Assembly (NCBI GenBank): GCA_964501265.1
Contig: CAZCSK010000001.1
Location: forward strand, 164,457-228,456
Source of the DNA: CAZCSK01 sp964501265
Lineage (GTDB): Bacteria; Actinomycetota; CADDZG01; JAHWKV01
Length of the DNA: 64,000 nt
Reading direction: 5' to 3'
Under the pieces are notes generated by a model. It worked only from the letters and a program-made list of their open reading frames with translations, was not told the DNA's origin and ran no database searches. Shown in pieces: positions 1 through 12,322 of this stretch. Positions within the stretch are counted from its first letter, which is position 1; each line of letters opens with the position of its first letter. Both the position numbers and the translations under genes were made by a program.

Positions 1-1404
1 TCGCCAGGGATCGCGGCGGGAGGGCGTCTCCAAAAGCCGGGCCGCCTCCGCTGCTGCTGCAATGGCGACGGCCTCGTCTGGTATGGAATTATCGGGCACA
101 GGCTGGCGGAGCGACTCCAACCAAGACGTCGTCACTTTGCCCTCGGCGACTTCAGGCAGCGCGATCACGTCCCGCAGGAAAGCGACATTCGTCATCACTC
201 CCAGTATCTCCACTTGATCTAATGCCTCGGCGAGTCGCTTGATGGCGGCGGCCCGCGAGTCGGCATGAACTATCAACTTGGCAATCATCGGGTCGTAACT
301 GGGGGAAATCTCATCGCCCTCCTCGATGCCTGCGTCGATTCGAGCGTCGGTGGGCCAACGCAGGTGCCCGACTCTGCCAGATTGAGGAAGAAAACCGTTG
401 TCGACATCCTCGGCATAGATCCGAACTTCAATCGCATGACCGGTTGGCGGCACCTTGCCGAGCTGCAGCTCTTCTCCCATTGCAATTCGAATCTGCATCT
501 CAACCAGATCTATTCCCATCACCATCTCGGTTACGGGATGTTCAACTTGCAGACGCGTATTCATTTCCAGAAAGGCGGCCACGTCACCGGAAACGATGAA
601 CTCGCAAGTCCCCGCCCCCACATACCCAACGTTGCGAGCGAGATTCACTGATGAATCGCAGAGAAGTTTCCGCATCTTTAGGTCGACTGCTGGCGACGGT
701 GATTCTTCGAGAATCTTTTGATGTCTGCGCTGAAGCGAGCAATCGCGCTCGCCGAAGTGCATGACGTTGCCGTGAGTGTCGGCCAGGATCTGAACTTCGA
801 CATGATGGGCGCCGGTCAGATAGCGCTCCAGGATCAGACGGTCGTCGCCAAATGCGGCCAGCCCCACTCGGCGAGCCGACGCGAGGATGCCAGGCAGCTC
901 GTCGGTTGAATGAGCGATTCCCATCCCCTTGCCGCCCCCACCCTCGGCCGGTTTCACAATGACGGGATACCCAACCTTGCCAGCGGCATCTGCAAACGCC
1001 TCGTCGGACTGGTCCGGGGCCGCGTAGCCGGCGAGCACCGGCACCCCAGCCTCGATTGCAATCGCACGAGACGCATCTTTGGAACCCATGCCTCTCAAGA
1101 CTTGAGGAGGGGGTCCTACGAAAGTGACGCCCGCAGCCAAGCAGGCCTCAGCAAACTCGTAGTTTTCGGCCAGGAAGCCGTACCCGGGGTGAATGAGTTC
1201 AGCCTCCAACTCCTTGGCTGCCGCTATAACCGAGGCGATATCGAGATACGACTCGATCCGAGCGGCGACATGAGCCTCGCGGACGAACATCGCATTGGCA
1301 TCCGCATCGGAATAGACCGCCGCGCAACGAATTCCCAACTGCTTGCATGTGCGAAATATTCGGACCGCGATCTCGCCGCGGTTTGCGACCAGGAGGGTCG
1401 TCAC
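1..1404 (-). CDS. mccA: Acyl-CoA carboxylase biotin carboxylase subunit (methylcrotonyl-CoA-type), 3' end cut by window
   Basis: ATP-dependent carboxylation of biotin, first half-reaction of an acyl-CoA carboxylase. The translation opens [16 protein letters not shown], followed by the biotin carboxylase signatures [10 protein letters not shown], the ATP-grasp glycine loop [25 protein letters not shown] and [14 protein letters not shown]. The GTG start at 1404-1402 overlaps the stop of the carboxyltransferase gene by 4 nt (GTGA), so the two are translationally coupled. The frame stays open to base 1, where about 468 codons have been read; the carboxyl carrier domain would lie outside the window. 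Assignment to methylcrotonyl-CoA rather than propionyl- or geranyl-CoA is inferred from its partner. Confidence 0.85.
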   Translation of the reverse strand, partial: MTTLLVANRGEIAVRIFRTCKQLGIRCAAVYSDADANAMFVREAHVAARIESYLDIASVIAAAKELEAELIHPGYGFLAENYEFAEACLAAGVTFVGPPPQVLRGMGSKDASRAIAIEAGVPVLAGYAAPDQSDEAFADAAGKVGYPVIVKPAEGGGGKGMGIAHSTDELPGILASARRVGLAAFGDDRLILERYLTGAHHVEVQILADTHGNVMHFGERDCSLQRRHQKILEESPSPAVDLKMRKLLCDSSVNLARNVGYVGAGTCEFIVSGDVAAFLEMNTRLQVEHPVTEMVMGIDLVEMQIRIAMGEELQLGKVPPTGHAIEVRIYAEDVDNGFLPQSGRVGHLRWPTDARIDAGIEEGDEISPSYDPMIAKLIVHADSRAAAIKRLAEALDQVEILGVMTNVAFLRDVIALPEVAEGKVTTSWLESLRQPVPDNSIPDEAVAIAAAAEAARLLETPSRRDPWR

Positions 1405-2990
1405 ATCCGAAAAACGCCGTAAGCCGGCTTGGGAATGGGAGCGTTGTACGCCACTGATATCCCCAGCGCGAGGGCCGAGCGGGTGTCCAACGGGTCGATA
1501 ACTCCGTCGTCCCACAACCGCGCGGTGGAGTGATACGGATGTCCCTCGCTCTCGTATCGCTCGCGTATGGGGGCCTTAAAGGCCTCCTCTTCCTCTTTCG
1601 ACTTGAAGTCGCCCTTGACCGTTGCGAGGACGCTGGCGGCCTGCTCGCCGCCCATCACGGAGATGCGCGCGTTCGGCCACATCCACAAAAAGCGCGGCGA
1701 ATAGGCGCGGCCTGCCATTCCGTAGTTGCCCGCACCGAACGATCCTCCGATGATCACGGTGAATTTGGGTACGGCCGCACAGGCAACGGCGGTTACGAGC
1801 TTGGCGCCGTCTTTGGCGATACCGCCAGCCTCGTACTCTCTGCCCACCATGAATCCGCTGATGTTTTGCAAGAAAACCAACGGAACCGCCCGTTTGTCAC
1901 ACAATTGAATGAAATGCGCCCCCTTGAGGGCCGATTCGCTAAACAAGATCCCGTTGTTCGCAATGACTCCTACCGGGAATCCCTCGATATGAGCGAAGCC
2001 GCACACAAGTGTGTCACCGTAGAGAGCTTTGAATTCATGAAACTGCGAACCGTCGACGATGCGCGCAATCACCTCACGCACGTCGTAAGGAATGCGCGAA
2101 TCGCTGGGGACGACCCCGTACAGCTCGGAAGGATCGTATTTGGGGGCCTCCGGATCTATCAGGCCGTCGGGCAATCGCTTCGTTCGATTGAGCGATCCGA
2201 CTATGTCGCGTACGATTGCCAGCGCGTGAGTGTCGTCCTGCGCATAATGGTCGACCACTCCAGAGGTTCGAGCATGGACGTCGGCCCCACCGAGTTCCTC
2301 ATCGGTCACTACCTCGCCTGTGGCGGCCTTGACGAGCGGGGGGCCAGCCAGAAAGATAGTCCCTTGTTCCTTGACGATCACCGACTCATCACTCATGGCC
2401 GGCACATAGGCCCCGCCCGCAGTGCAAGATCCCAAAACAGCGGCAATCTGCGGGATGCCGAGCGCGGACATAGTCGCCTGGTTGTAAAAGATGCGCCCGA
2501 AATGATCTCTGTCAGGGAAAACTTCGTCCTGCAGAGGCAGGAAGGCGCCCCCTGAATCTACGAGATAGATGCAGGGGAGATGATTCGCCAGAGCGATCTC
2601 TTGCGCTCGCAGGTGCTTTTTGACAGTCATTGGGAAGTAAGTGCCTCCCTTTACCGTTGCGTCGTTGCAAACGATTACGCATTCGGCCCCCGATACCCGG
2701 CCGACTCCTGTGATGATCCCCGCCCCCGGCGCCTCGCCGTCATACATCCCGTTGGCCGCAAGTTGGGACAGTTCGAGAAAAGGAGTCCCTGGGTCGATGA
2801 GCCTCTCTACACGCTGTCGAGGCAGCAGTTTGCCACGGGCTACGTGGCGGTCCCGAGACTTCTGCGACCCGCCTTCGGCGGCCTCTGCGATCTTGGCCTC
2901 AAGATCCGTGACAGCCGCTTCCATTGCCGTGCGATTGGCCTGGGCGGGCTTCGAGTTTGGATCGAAGGCGGTCTTTAGGACTGGGGGCAT
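1401..2990 (-). CDS. mccB: Acyl-CoA carboxylase carboxyltransferase subunit, methylcrotonyl-CoA type
   Basis: Transfers CO2 from carboxybiotin to an acyl-CoA. The 529-residue length and the crotonase-like halves are typical of MccB. The segment [20 protein letters not shown] is characteristic of methylcrotonyl-CoA carboxylase beta subunits, and [16 protein letters not shown] and [13 protein letters not shown] are the oxyanion-hole regions. ATG at 2990. The stop overlaps the start of the biotin carboxylase gene. It probably acts in leucine catabolism; geranyl-CoA carboxylase is an alternative. Its 5' region, shared divergently with the surface protein gene, carries a Pal-1 element. Confidence 0.85.
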   Translation of the reverse strand: MPPVLKTAFDPNSKPAQANRTAMEAAVTDLEAKIAEAAEGGSQKSRDRHVARGKLLPRQRVERLIDPGTPFLELSQLAANGMYDGEAPGAGIITGVGRVSGAECVIVCNDATVKGGTYFPMTVKKHLRAQEIALANHLPCIYLVDSGGAFLPLQDEVFPDRDHFGRIFYNQATMSALGIPQIAAVLGSCTAGGAYVPAMSDESVIVKEQGTIFLAGPPLVKAATGEVVTDEELGGADVHARTSGVVDHYAQDDTHALAIVRDIVGSLNRTKRLPDGLIDPEAPKYDPSELYGVVPSDSRIPYDVREVIARIVDGSQFHEFKALYGDTLVCGFAHIEGFPVGVIANNGILFSESALKGAHFIQLCDKRAVPLVFLQNISGFMVGREYEAGGIAKDGAKLVTAVACAAVPKFTVIIGGSFGAGNYGMAGRAYSPRFLWMWPNARISVMGGEQAASVLATVKGDFKSKEEEEAFKAPIRERYESEGHPYHSTARLWDDGVIDPLDTRSALALGISVAYNAPIPKPAYGVFRM

Positions 2991-3020
2991 CTGTTAATTA
3001 TTGCTTACGGGCGCGGCTGC

Positions 3021-3149
3021 GGTCGGAGGTCCCCCTGCGGGCCACCGCAGTCGTCGGCCGGTGGTCGCCCCTACGGGCCACCGCGTGGCGTTTATTCGCG
3101 GACTCGAGTTCCGTGGTCTCATGTGGCCCTCCGGGGCCGACCTCCGACC
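3021..3149 (+). repeat. Pal-1 palindromic element, copy A
   Basis: Imperfect long palindrome with outer arms GGTCGGAGGTC and GACCTCCGACC and inner arms GGGCCACCGCGTGG and CATGTGGCCC. The centre, GGACTCGAGTTCC, is itself palindromic. The left arm carries about one and a half extra copies of the 36-bp unit that is amplified at 24745. It fills the divergent intergenic region between mccB and the surface protein gene. Related copies are at 18551, about 24744, 28272 and, in frame, at 34037. Confidence 0.85.
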
Positions 3150-3358
3150 TCCTCTAGCTCTAGGACCTCAGTCAGAGAGGCCCCCGACCTCCCCTTGTTC
3201 ACTCTCAGCAACACCCCTTCACATTGAGTGCTGTTTCCTGTATGCTTGCGGGATTATTGGAGGGGCTCCCAGGTTGACGCCGCATTGGGAGACTGATTAA
3301 ATCTTCTGACGGACTAGTGAAGGTCACGTGCGCCGAACGTACTAGAGGGGAAATTTCT

Positions 3359-6300
3359 TTGAGCCGTAAAAGTAGGGCCTTGTTCGGCCTGTTGCTTGTT
3401 TTGACCATTCTTCCGTCCATGGGGGGCCTCACCTTTGGGAGTCACACTCCGGGGAATATCGCCGGAATCCTTGGTGGATTCGAGATTGACGGAGACTACG
3501 ATTTCGACGGATCCGCTATCGGCTCTGGAACAACTGCAACCGTCGCCACGCGCGACTGGGCCAACGTTGGCACGGTGACGATGTCGCCCGACACCTTCGG
3601 ACAGGCAGAGGACAGTTCATTCAAGGAGGGTTCGAAGGAACGCGAACCCGACAACTGGGTGATCGAAGCTCACAATGTTCCTGGCAAGGACGATCTTACG
3701 CGCGCCTACGTAGCAGCGGATATCACTGTGGTCGGACAGTTCCTTTTCCTTTCCTTCGAAAGGATGAATGTCGAGGGACAGGGCGATGTTCATGTCAACT
3801 TCGAACTTAACAAGAGTCCCGACAGCATCGTTAACAAAGAAGGCACGACGATTCCACAGCGTAGCGATGGAGACCTTCTGGTGGTCTACGACTACGCCGG
3901 CGGATCGAATGCCGTGAACATTGAGCTCCGGTCATGGGATGGGATCGCCGACGATCCGGGCACCGCTCAAAATGAGGAAGCCCTGTTTGGCTCATGGAAC
4001 CTTCTCTCCAATGTCGACGCCGTAGGCGACGTTAACTTCGATGGAGCGCTCACTCGGCCCGCGGGTACACCGTTTGGGGGAGGCATAGTCGATACACTTC
4101 GTTTCGGCGAAGCCGCATTGGACCTGTCGGGAATTCCCGGTTTCCTTTCCTGCCCCGGGTTCAGCCAGTTTTACGCCAAGAGCCGTGCTTCGGGTGAGTC
4201 CTTCGACTCAGCCCTCAAAGACGTCACCACTCCAACGCCGGTCGATTTTTCGACGTGCGGGTCGATCAAAGTTCTGAAGAAGGACGATTCAAACAACCCG
4301 CTGAACGGCGCGGTCTTCGAGCTTTACAACGACGTTAATAACGACAACGCCCTCGACGCAGGCGACACTCTCGAGCAAACCTGCACAACCGGTGAGGAAG
4401 CAACAGCGGGCCAGTGCACGTTCGAAGATATTGCTCCGGGCGAGTACGTGGTCCAAGAGGTCTCGGCGCCGCTTGGGTATGTTCTGGATCCAACGGTCTC
4501 GGCAGTCACCGTGCGGATTCGCGAGGCCGTCACGGTTGCTCACACCTACGTCGACCCGAAAATTCGCTATCGCCTGACCTTGACCCCGCCCGATGACGTC
4601 AACCTTGTGAACAACAACCACATATTCACAAGTCACCTCGAAAAGTCGCTCGATAGCGGCGCCACCTGGGTCGACGCCGGCAGCGAAACGGTCGGCCTGG
4701 CACTCGCAGGGCAAGGCTCGATCACCACGATCGCACCTGCTGGACCCTCCACGGGGACTTGTACAACTACTCTGGCGGGAACCTGCTCGATCACGATCCG
4801 CTCGTCAAACCCCGGTGATTCCACGCTCACCGCAACCTTCAACAAGCAGACTGCGACCGCTCCTGTCGCCTTGTCGCAGACGGCGGCCAAGCACTGGGTC
4901 AACTACCGAATTTCGATCGGCCCCGAGGCGACTAACCTCGTGGGGACCACCCACACCTTCACCGCCTTGCTGGAGCGCACTACCGACGGCGCTGTATGGG
5001 CGCCCGTTGTGGGCGCGGCGGTGGCTGGGACGATAGTGACGGGTCCGGGCAGCATCACAGGCGGAACTTGCGTTTCCGGCACGACCTCCGCCGCTGGGTC
5101 GTGCACGATTACGGTCACATCGCAAACCCCAGGTGACACCACGGTTAGGGCCGCCTACAGCGCCGTCGTGGGCGACACGAGCGGGACTTTCTCGGCCACC
5201 GCGGTCAAGCATTGGGTCAACTACCAGATCACCGTTGCGCCAGATGGGGTGAACCTGGTCGGCCAGGCTCATACCTTCACGGTGACGCTCCGGCGCTCGG
5301 CTGGAAACGGGTTCCAGGCTGTCCAGGGGGCCCACATTGACCTCGGCTGGGTCGGGGTAGCCGGCTCCTCCATAACCGGCGGGACCTGCGTTTTAGGCAC
5401 AACGGCGGCCAACGGCACCTGCACGGTGATCGTCAACTCGTCGGCTGCAGGCGGCGGAACCCTGACCGCGACTTACAACACCGTCCTTGATTCCGGCCCG
5501 GCGTCATTTTCCGACTCCGGGACCAAAAGCTGGGTCGGCTACCTGATTTCGGTCACTCCCGACCAAGACACCAACCTTTTGCCGGTTGAACCCACGCACA
5601 CTTTCAACGTCCGCCTAAGCTCCACAGACGCCTCTTTGGGCCCTGTTGGCGGCAAATTGATCGACCTGACCCTAACAAGCACGGTGGCCACGATCACGAG
5701 CGTTGGTTCGGGAGGATCTATCGATCCAGGGGGGCTCGGCGGAACATGCCTAACGAACTCCTCGGGCGAGTGCACCGTAGTCATCACGACCACGGGGCCT
5801 GGCACCGCCACCCTGACGGCCTCTTACCTGGCCTCGGTCGCTGGCGCGACCCTAACGATTGGGCCAGACAGCGGAGACAAAACGTGGATCACCTACCGGA
5901 TCACGGTTACGCCTGAGCAGGCGACGAACCTGGTTGGGCAGCCGCACACCTTCACGGTAAAGATCGAATCTACCGACGATGGCAGTGTCTGGGACCCTGT
6001 GGTGGGGGCCACGCCCACGCTAGGCCTGACCGGTGTGGGAAGCATCACGGGAGGCACTTGCGTCGGCAGTGTCACCAATGGATCAGGGGAGTGCACAGCT
6101 ATTGTCAGCTCTGCCGGTACAGGGGTTGCGACCTTGACCGCCCAATATTTGGCAACTGTAGGCACGGCATCACACACGTTCTCCGACTCTGGGACCAAGA
6201 CCTGGATCAATTACCAGATTTTGGTAACACCTCTGGAGGCTGCCAACCTCGTGAGTACCGACCACGTGTTCACTGTGACGACCTTCAAGGACTCCGGGGA

Positions 6301-7804
6301 CGGCAACGGCTTCCAGCCGCTCGCCGGCGTAAACCCAACCTTGACACTCGGAGGCGTTGGGCAGATCGGGAGCACCACGTGCGACGACCCGGGGGGCACC
6401 TCGGCAGCAGGTCAGTGCACAGTCACAGTAACCTCGGCGGCTGCGGGCCTCACCACGCTCACGGCCTCCTTCTTGGGCACGGCAGACGGCGCCTCGGCCA
6501 CCTTCATCTCGGGTCCAGCCACGAAGCAATGGGTCGACTACAGGTTGACAGTTACGCCTGAGACGGCAGTAAACGCGGTCGGAACCACCCATACCTTCAC
6601 GGTAACCCTCCAAACCGACACCGGCAGCGGGTTTGGGCCAGCAGGCAGCCAGACAGTTGAGCTTGCCCTTAGCGGGCTCGGCACGATCACTCAAATCCCG
6701 GGAGGCGCAATTGCGCCCGATTCCCGGTCTGGAAGCTGCACGACCAGCTCAAGCGGCCAATGCACTGTCACCATCACCTCGGCGACGGCTGGCGAGTCTA
6801 GGCTAACTGCCACATTCGGCGCGATCGTCGGTTCAACCTCGCGCACCTTCTCCGACTTCGGCGACAAGCTGTGGGTATCCATCTCGGTGAGTGTGGCTAA
6901 GACCAACGATGCCAACCGCGACGGGACCTTCACCGACTCTGAGGTCGCCCCTGTAGCAGGGTCGGCGGTCGACTTTTTGGCAATAATTACCAATACGAGC
7001 GACCAGACAATTGTGCTCGCAGCCATCACTGATTTCTGGCCCGGCCAGCTAGAATTTGCGATCTGCCAAACCTTGGTAGGCACGCAACTGACGCCAGGGC
7101 AATTCGTCTCTTGCGCCTTTACGGTCCCCGGCTACGCCCCCTCAGCGGGTAGCAGCCTCACAAACACGGTGGTCGTGCTGGCGTATCGCCTCGGCGACTC
7201 CGGCCAGACGACCCGGGCTCAAGACACCTCAAGGGTGGCGTCGCCTTTGCCAGCGGCACTGACCCTTCTAGTTGAAAAGACCAATGACGCCAACGCCGAT
7301 GGGACCTTCTCGGACACCGAGACCGCTCCAACAGAGGGAGCCACAGTGACCTTCAGGGCGGTTATCACAAACAACAGCGCCGTGACCCTCGTGATCGACT
7401 CTATCGTCGACTCGTGGCCCGGTCAGGTGCCCTTTGGCGTCTGCTCCGAGCTGATCGGGGCCGAGCTTGCGCCTGGAGTTTCGGTCACCTGCACCTTCAC
7501 CGTCCTTAACTACTCGCCTCTCGCCTCCGTGGGAGCCGGGCTGACCGATACAGTGGCCGTTCTGGGCCACGAGAAGGTCAACCCCTCTAACCAGGTGTCT
7601 GGTTCGGACACTTCGGTCGTAAAGTCAACTCGGGTGCTGGGTGAAAAGGTTGTCAAGCCACAGGTTCTGCCGGCGACAGGGAGCAATTCGTCAAGTCCCG
7701 CTCTCCTTGCCGTCGTCCTGATAGCGCTGGGATCGGCCCTTAATTTGGCTTCTAGACGCCGCCGCCGTCACTGCTTCTCAGATGGACCACGTCTCCGGCT
7801 CTGA
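3359..7804 (+). CDS. Giant LPXTG cell-wall-anchored surface protein with seven tandem Ig-like repeats
   Basis: About 1481 residues. I prefer the TTG at 3359, with GAGGGGA just upstream, over the GTG at 3317, because it puts a short basic stretch (SRKSRALFG) ahead of the hydrophobic signal peptide. Then come an N-terminal domain of about 260 residues, a SpaA/prealbumin-like domain (nt about 4255-4560, SIKVLKKDDSNNPLNGAVFE), and seven repeats of about 110 residues starting near nt 4561, 4890, 5209, 5530, 5884, 6202 and 6529. Each repeat opens like W(V/I)xYxIxVxP..NLVG..HTFTV. Two DUF11-like modules follow, each with an acidic NDANxDGTF loop that may bind calcium. The end is a sortase motif LPATG (nt 7667-7681), a hydrophobic segment and RRRRR. 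The last 17 codons overlap birA antisense. Likely an adhesin or stalk; function not known. Confidence 0.85.
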   Translation: MSRKSRALFGLLLVLTILPSMGGLTFGSHTPGNIAGILGGFEIDGDYDFDGSAIGSGTTATVATRDWANVGTVTMSPDTFGQAEDSSFKEGSKEREPDNWVIEAHNVPGKDDLTRAYVAADITVVGQFLFLSFERMNVEGQGDVHVNFELNKSPDSIVNKEGTTIPQRSDGDLLVVYDYAGGSNAVNIELRSWDGIADDPGTAQNEEALFGSWNLLSNVDAVGDVNFDGALTRPAGTPFGGGIVDTLRFGEAALDLSGIPGFLSCPGFSQFYAKSRASGESFDSALKDVTTPTPVDFSTCGSIKVLKKDDSNNPLNGAVFELYNDVNNDNALDAGDTLEQTCTTGEEATAGQCTFEDIAPGEYVVQEVSAPLGYVLDPTVSAVTVRIREAVTVAHTYVDPKIRYRLTLTPPDDVNLVNNNHIFTSHLEKSLDSGATWVDAGSETVGLALAGQGSITTIAPAGPSTGTCTTTLAGTCSITIRSSNPGDSTLTATFNKQTATAPVALSQTAAKHWVNYRISIGPEATNLVGTTHTFTALLERTTDGAVWAPVVGAAVAGTIVTGPGSITGGTCVSGTTSAAGSCTITVTSQTPGDTTVRAAYSAVVGDTSGTFSATAVKHWVNYQITVAPDGVNLVGQAHTFTVTLRRSAGNGFQAVQGAHIDLGWVGVAGSSITGGTCVLGTTAANGTCTVIVNSSAAGGGTLTATYNTVLDSGPASFSDSGTKSWVGYLISVTPDQDTNLLPVEPTHTFNVRLSSTDASLGPVGGKLIDLTLTSTVATITSVGSGGSIDPGGLGGTCLTNSSGECTVVITTTGPGTATLTASYLASVAGATLTIGPDSGDKTWITYRITVTPEQATNLVGQPHTFTVKIESTDDGSVWDPVVGATPTLGLTGVGSITGGTCVGSVTNGSGECTAIVSSAGTGVATLTAQYLATVGTASHTFSDSGTKTWINYQILVTPLEAANLVSTDHVFTVTTFKDSGDGNGFQPLAGVNPTLTLGGVGQIGSTTCDDPGGTSAAGQCTVTVTSAAAGLTTLTASFLGTADGASATFISGPATKQWVDYRLTVTPETAVNAVGTTHTFTVTLQTDTGSGFGPAGSQTVELALSGLGTITQIPGGAIAPDSRSGSCTTSSSGQCTVTITSATAGESRLTATFGAIVGSTSRTFSDFGDKLWVSISVSVAKTNDANRDGTFTDSEVAPVAGSAVDFLAIITNTSDQTIVLAAITDFWPGQLEFAICQTLVGTQLTPGQFVSCAFTVPGYAPSAGSSLTNTVVVLAYRLGDSGQTTRAQDTSRVASPLPAALTLLVEKTNDANADGTFSDTETAPTEGATVTFRAVITNNSAVTLVIDSIVDSWPGQVPFGVCSELIGAELAPGVSVTCTFTVLNYSPLASVGAGLTDTVAVLGHEKVNPSNQVSGSDTSVVKSTRVLGEKVVKPQVLPATGSNSSSPALLAVVLIALGSALNLASRRRRRHCFSDGPRLRL

Positions 7805-8763
7805 TAACTTCGCCCCCAGCAAGAATCAGGCCGCCAGTTGGATCGATTCCGATTGCTTCGTCCTCAATAAAATGATCGGTCAGTTCCACGCGCACACGCA
7901 TACCAAGTGTTTCGCAAAGGGGCTCGTACTCATGCAAGATGCCTTCAGGAAATGATGCATATAGTCGGCCGAACTCCGCCAGGAACCCCCTCAACAGCTC
8001 GAGCCGATCGGCCCGCTCTCCGGTCTCAAGCAGAAGGCTGGTCGCGGCCCCGGCCAGTTCGGCGGGAAAAGCGGCCACACTGACATTCAAACCCACCCCG
8101 ATGACAGCGAAAGCCCCGGCCCCCGGTTGATTCGGGGGGTTCGCAGCCTCTGGCGCGGGTTGCTCGTACTCCCGGGCAGCTGCTACCCCCCCGGCCCCCG
8201 GTTGATTCGGGGGGTTCGCAGCCTCTGGCGCGGGTTGCTCGTANNNNNNNNNNNNNNNNNNNNNNNNNNNNNNNNNNNNNNNNNNNNNNNNNNNNNNNNN
8301 NNNNNNNNNNNNNNNNNNNNNNNNNNNNNNNNNNNNNNNNNNNCTCCCGGGCAGCTGCTACCCCCCCGGCCCCCGTCGAAAGGATCCCTGCAACTTTCCG
8401 GCCGTTGATCATCACGTCGTTCGGCCATTTGACCCTTGCTGGCACAAGCCTTGATACCGACCGACACATCGCCGCAGCCGCAGCCAGATTCAACAGCGCA
8501 AACTGATCGGCCCGCGATCCGTCCGCAGGGCGCAGGATCGTTGAGAACAACAAGCATTCACCGGGCGGGGCATACCAGGAGCGGTCCAGCCGGCCCCGCC
8601 CCGCTGTCTGATGGTTCGTAACTACGATCGCGCCGTCGGGCGCGCCCTGTGCCCCCCACTCACTCGCGACCGCGTTGGTCGAGGTGGTCTCTTCCAAAAA
8701 TCTGAGTTCGGGTACCAGATCCGCAAGGTCCGTTTCCAATTCCGACTGGCTGAAGGAAGACAT
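7752..8763 (-). CDS. birA: Biotin-[acetyl-CoA-carboxylase] ligase interrupted in frame by Pal-2 repeats and an assembly gap
   Basis: Attaches biotin to carboxyl carrier domains such as the one encoded at 10528-12267. The N-terminal half has the ligase motifs GRGRLDRSWYAPPGECL, RVKWPNDVMINGRKVAGIL; the C-terminal half resumes with AFAVIGVGLNVSVAAFP and a small C-terminal domain. There is no N-terminal helix-turn-helix, as is usual in actinobacterial BirA. Between VAGILST and AFAVIG lies an array of a 25-residue repeat beginning YEQPAPEAANPPNQPGAG. At least one full unit, one nearly full unit and a partial one are visible. The 100-N gap lies inside the array, and the frame is consistent on both sides. 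ATG at 8763 is preceded by TAATGT and 6 nt, a leaderless-type promoter. Confidence 0.85.
8114..8375 (-). repeat. Pal-2 tandem array inside birA (75-bp period)
   Basis: The 75-bp period is measured from GTTGATTCGG at 8126 and 8201. Each unit is a palindromic Pal-2 element: GGGGGGTTCGCAGC on the left, GCTGCTACCCCCCCG on the right, and CTCTGGCGCG near the centre. Because 75 is 25 codons, amplification keeps the birA frame. The true copy number is hidden by the gap at 8244-8343. Confidence 0.9.
8244..8343. other. Assembly gap (100 N) inside the birA Pal-2 array
   Basis: Exactly 100 N, so the size is nominal. Codon phase is consistent on both sides (…VAAARE before, YEQPAP… after), so the missing sequence is probably a whole number of 75-bp units and the join is probably right. 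Confidence 0.95.
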
Positions 8764-8776
8764 TCGGGTACATTAC

Positions 8777-8803
8777 CCCGCGAGTCTTTCGTCATCGCGG
8801 GGC
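8777..8803. other. Hairpin between birA and the DUF885 gene
   Basis: CCCCGCGA and TCGCGGGG form an 8-bp stem around an 11-nt loop in the divergent spacer. A weaker GC-rich inverted repeat follows near 8818-8865. Role unknown. Confidence 0.4.
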
Positions 8804-8911
8804 AAGCGCTCGGGTGCGCGACCCCCGTCCTCCGGGCCAATCCTGCGATAGGGGGTCACGCCACCCCGTTTTAGGAGGCACGGTGGTTTTCCGCCTATAG
8901 ACTTCCAACCA

Positions 8912-10527
8912 ATGGCGAATATCGATTCCCTCATTGACGATTTCCTCGACGAAACGTTCGCCGAGAGCCCTGTGGCCGCCACTTCTCTGGGAATCGATGG
9001 CTACGACCATCTGCTCGGAGACTACTCAATCGAGGGTTATGCCCGCCATGAGGCGCAGGTGGATACATGGCTGGCCACCTTCGAATCCGTCGGCGACGAG
9101 GGGCTCACTTTGGACCAGCAAATCGACCGCGACCTGGCCCTATCGTCGCTTCGCGGCGCGAAGATCATGCGGGACTGGGCGAGCTACAAACGTGACCCCG
9201 GCACATACTTGGGTCCCGGTACGAGCGGCGTCTTCTCTCTGTTCCAGCACCGGCTTCATCCAGATCATGAACTGGCCGCGGCAGCGGCCTCGCGGATGAA
9301 ATCGATTCCAGATGTTCTTGCCCACGGCAAACGCAACCTCGATCTTGTCCTCGCAAGTCCCCTGGTGGCCGGGCGCGCTCTGGGCCAATGCAAGGCGAGC
9401 ATCCATTACTTTCGCCATATGGTGCCCGCCGAATTGCCAGAGGGCAAGGATCGTGACCTGCTTGCGGACGCGGGCGAGATAGCCGCAAAAGCCCACGAGG
9501 ACTTTGCCGCGTTTCTAGGCAAGTTCGTTTCTGACGCAAAGGGAACGTGGGCAATCGGCGAAGAGCGTTACAGCGCGCTTCTTCAAGACAAAGAAAAACT
9601 CGGTTATGGCGCCGACGAAATGCTCGAGCGCGGCAAAGCTGCCTACGACGACCTCGACAAAGAGATGTCGCGCTTCGCGAAAAAATGGAAGGGAACCTCC
9701 GACTGGCTTGGGCTTGCTGCGGACCTCAACACCGACCATCCCGCTTCCGAAGAAGAGATGCGCAAGGAGTATGAAGATTGGACCGAGCGAGCGAGACAGT
9801 TCCTCAAGGACAAAGACCTTGTGACCTTCCCCGAAGGCGAGGAGTGCCGCGTGGTTCCATCTCCTCATTTTCAGCGGCCGGTGTTGGCGGTTGCGTCTTA
9901 CAGCTCTCCTCCCGCCTTCAAGTCCGGGCGCATCGGCCACTTCTTCGTGCCGTATGCACCGGAAGGAACCTCGCCCGAAGACATACAAAAAAGGCTCGCT
10001 TCGAGCAACAGAAACTCGATCCCGACCACGTCCGTGCACGAGGCCTATCCGGGACATCACTGGCACTTGGTCAAGATGCAGGACAACCCACGCAAGCTAC
10101 GAAAAGTGCTGCGAACTTCCTACTTCACCGAAGGGTGGGCGCTCTATACCGAACGGATGATGCGCGAGGAAGGCTTCTATGACAATCCGGCCCACGAACT
10201 CGGCTATATGGTGGCTCGAATCTTTAGGGCGGCGCGCATCGTTGTGGACACAAGCCTTCACATCGGCAAGATGACGTTCGATGAGGCATTGAAGTTCATG
10301 ATGGAGCGGACAGGAATGGGTGAGCCGACGGGCAGAGCCGAGGTTGGCCGGTACTGCTCATGGCCGACCCAGGCCCCCTCTTATCTAACGGGATCTCTGG
10401 AGATAGAACGTATGCGCAGAAGTTATTTCGACGAACGCAGAGGCACTTTGAAGGAGTTCCACGATTCCATCGCCACCTCCGGCGGACTTCCTATTGGCCT
10501 TGCCGAAAAAGCCCTGATGCAGTCAAG

Positions 10528-10531
<4 letters not shown>
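8912..10531 (+). CDS. DUF885 family protein, putative zinc metallopeptidase
   Basis: 539 residues, a normal length for DUF885. The family's metal-binding signature is present as HEAYPGHHWH, followed by TEGWALYTERMMREEG, which supplies the downstream glutamate. There is no clear signal peptide, so a cytoplasmic location is likely. Family members are usually annotated as putative carboxypeptidases or aminopeptidases; the substrate cannot be told from sequence. TATAGA lies 10 nt before the ATG. The stop overlaps the TTG start of the next gene by 4 nt, so it is co-transcribed with a biotin carboxylase. Confidence 0.85.
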
Positions 10532-12267
<1,736 letters not shown>

Positions 12268-12322
12268 TCAAATCATCACAGAAACTGTGAAGCATCCGTT
12301 TCCGCGCTGCTTACCGGATTGC

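Noticed and set aside
265..1422. Several plus-strand open frames of 60-170 codons
   Set aside because: They lie antisense to the clear biotin carboxylase on the minus strand and show no family features.
1530..2555. 341-codon plus-strand open frame
   Set aside because: Antisense to mccB; composition-driven in GC-rich DNA, without recognisable domains.
3317..3358. GTG start for the surface protein
   Set aside because: The TTG at 3359 has a better ribosome binding site and gives a standard signal peptide; the extra 14 residues look non-native.
8114..8375. Insertion sequence in birA
   Set aside because: No transposase and no long terminal repeats; the insert is a short palindrome in tandem and keeps the frame.
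10360..10527. Upstream extension of the biotin carboxylase
   Set aside because: These 56 codons overlap the DUF885 gene in another frame; homology begins at KILVANRGE.
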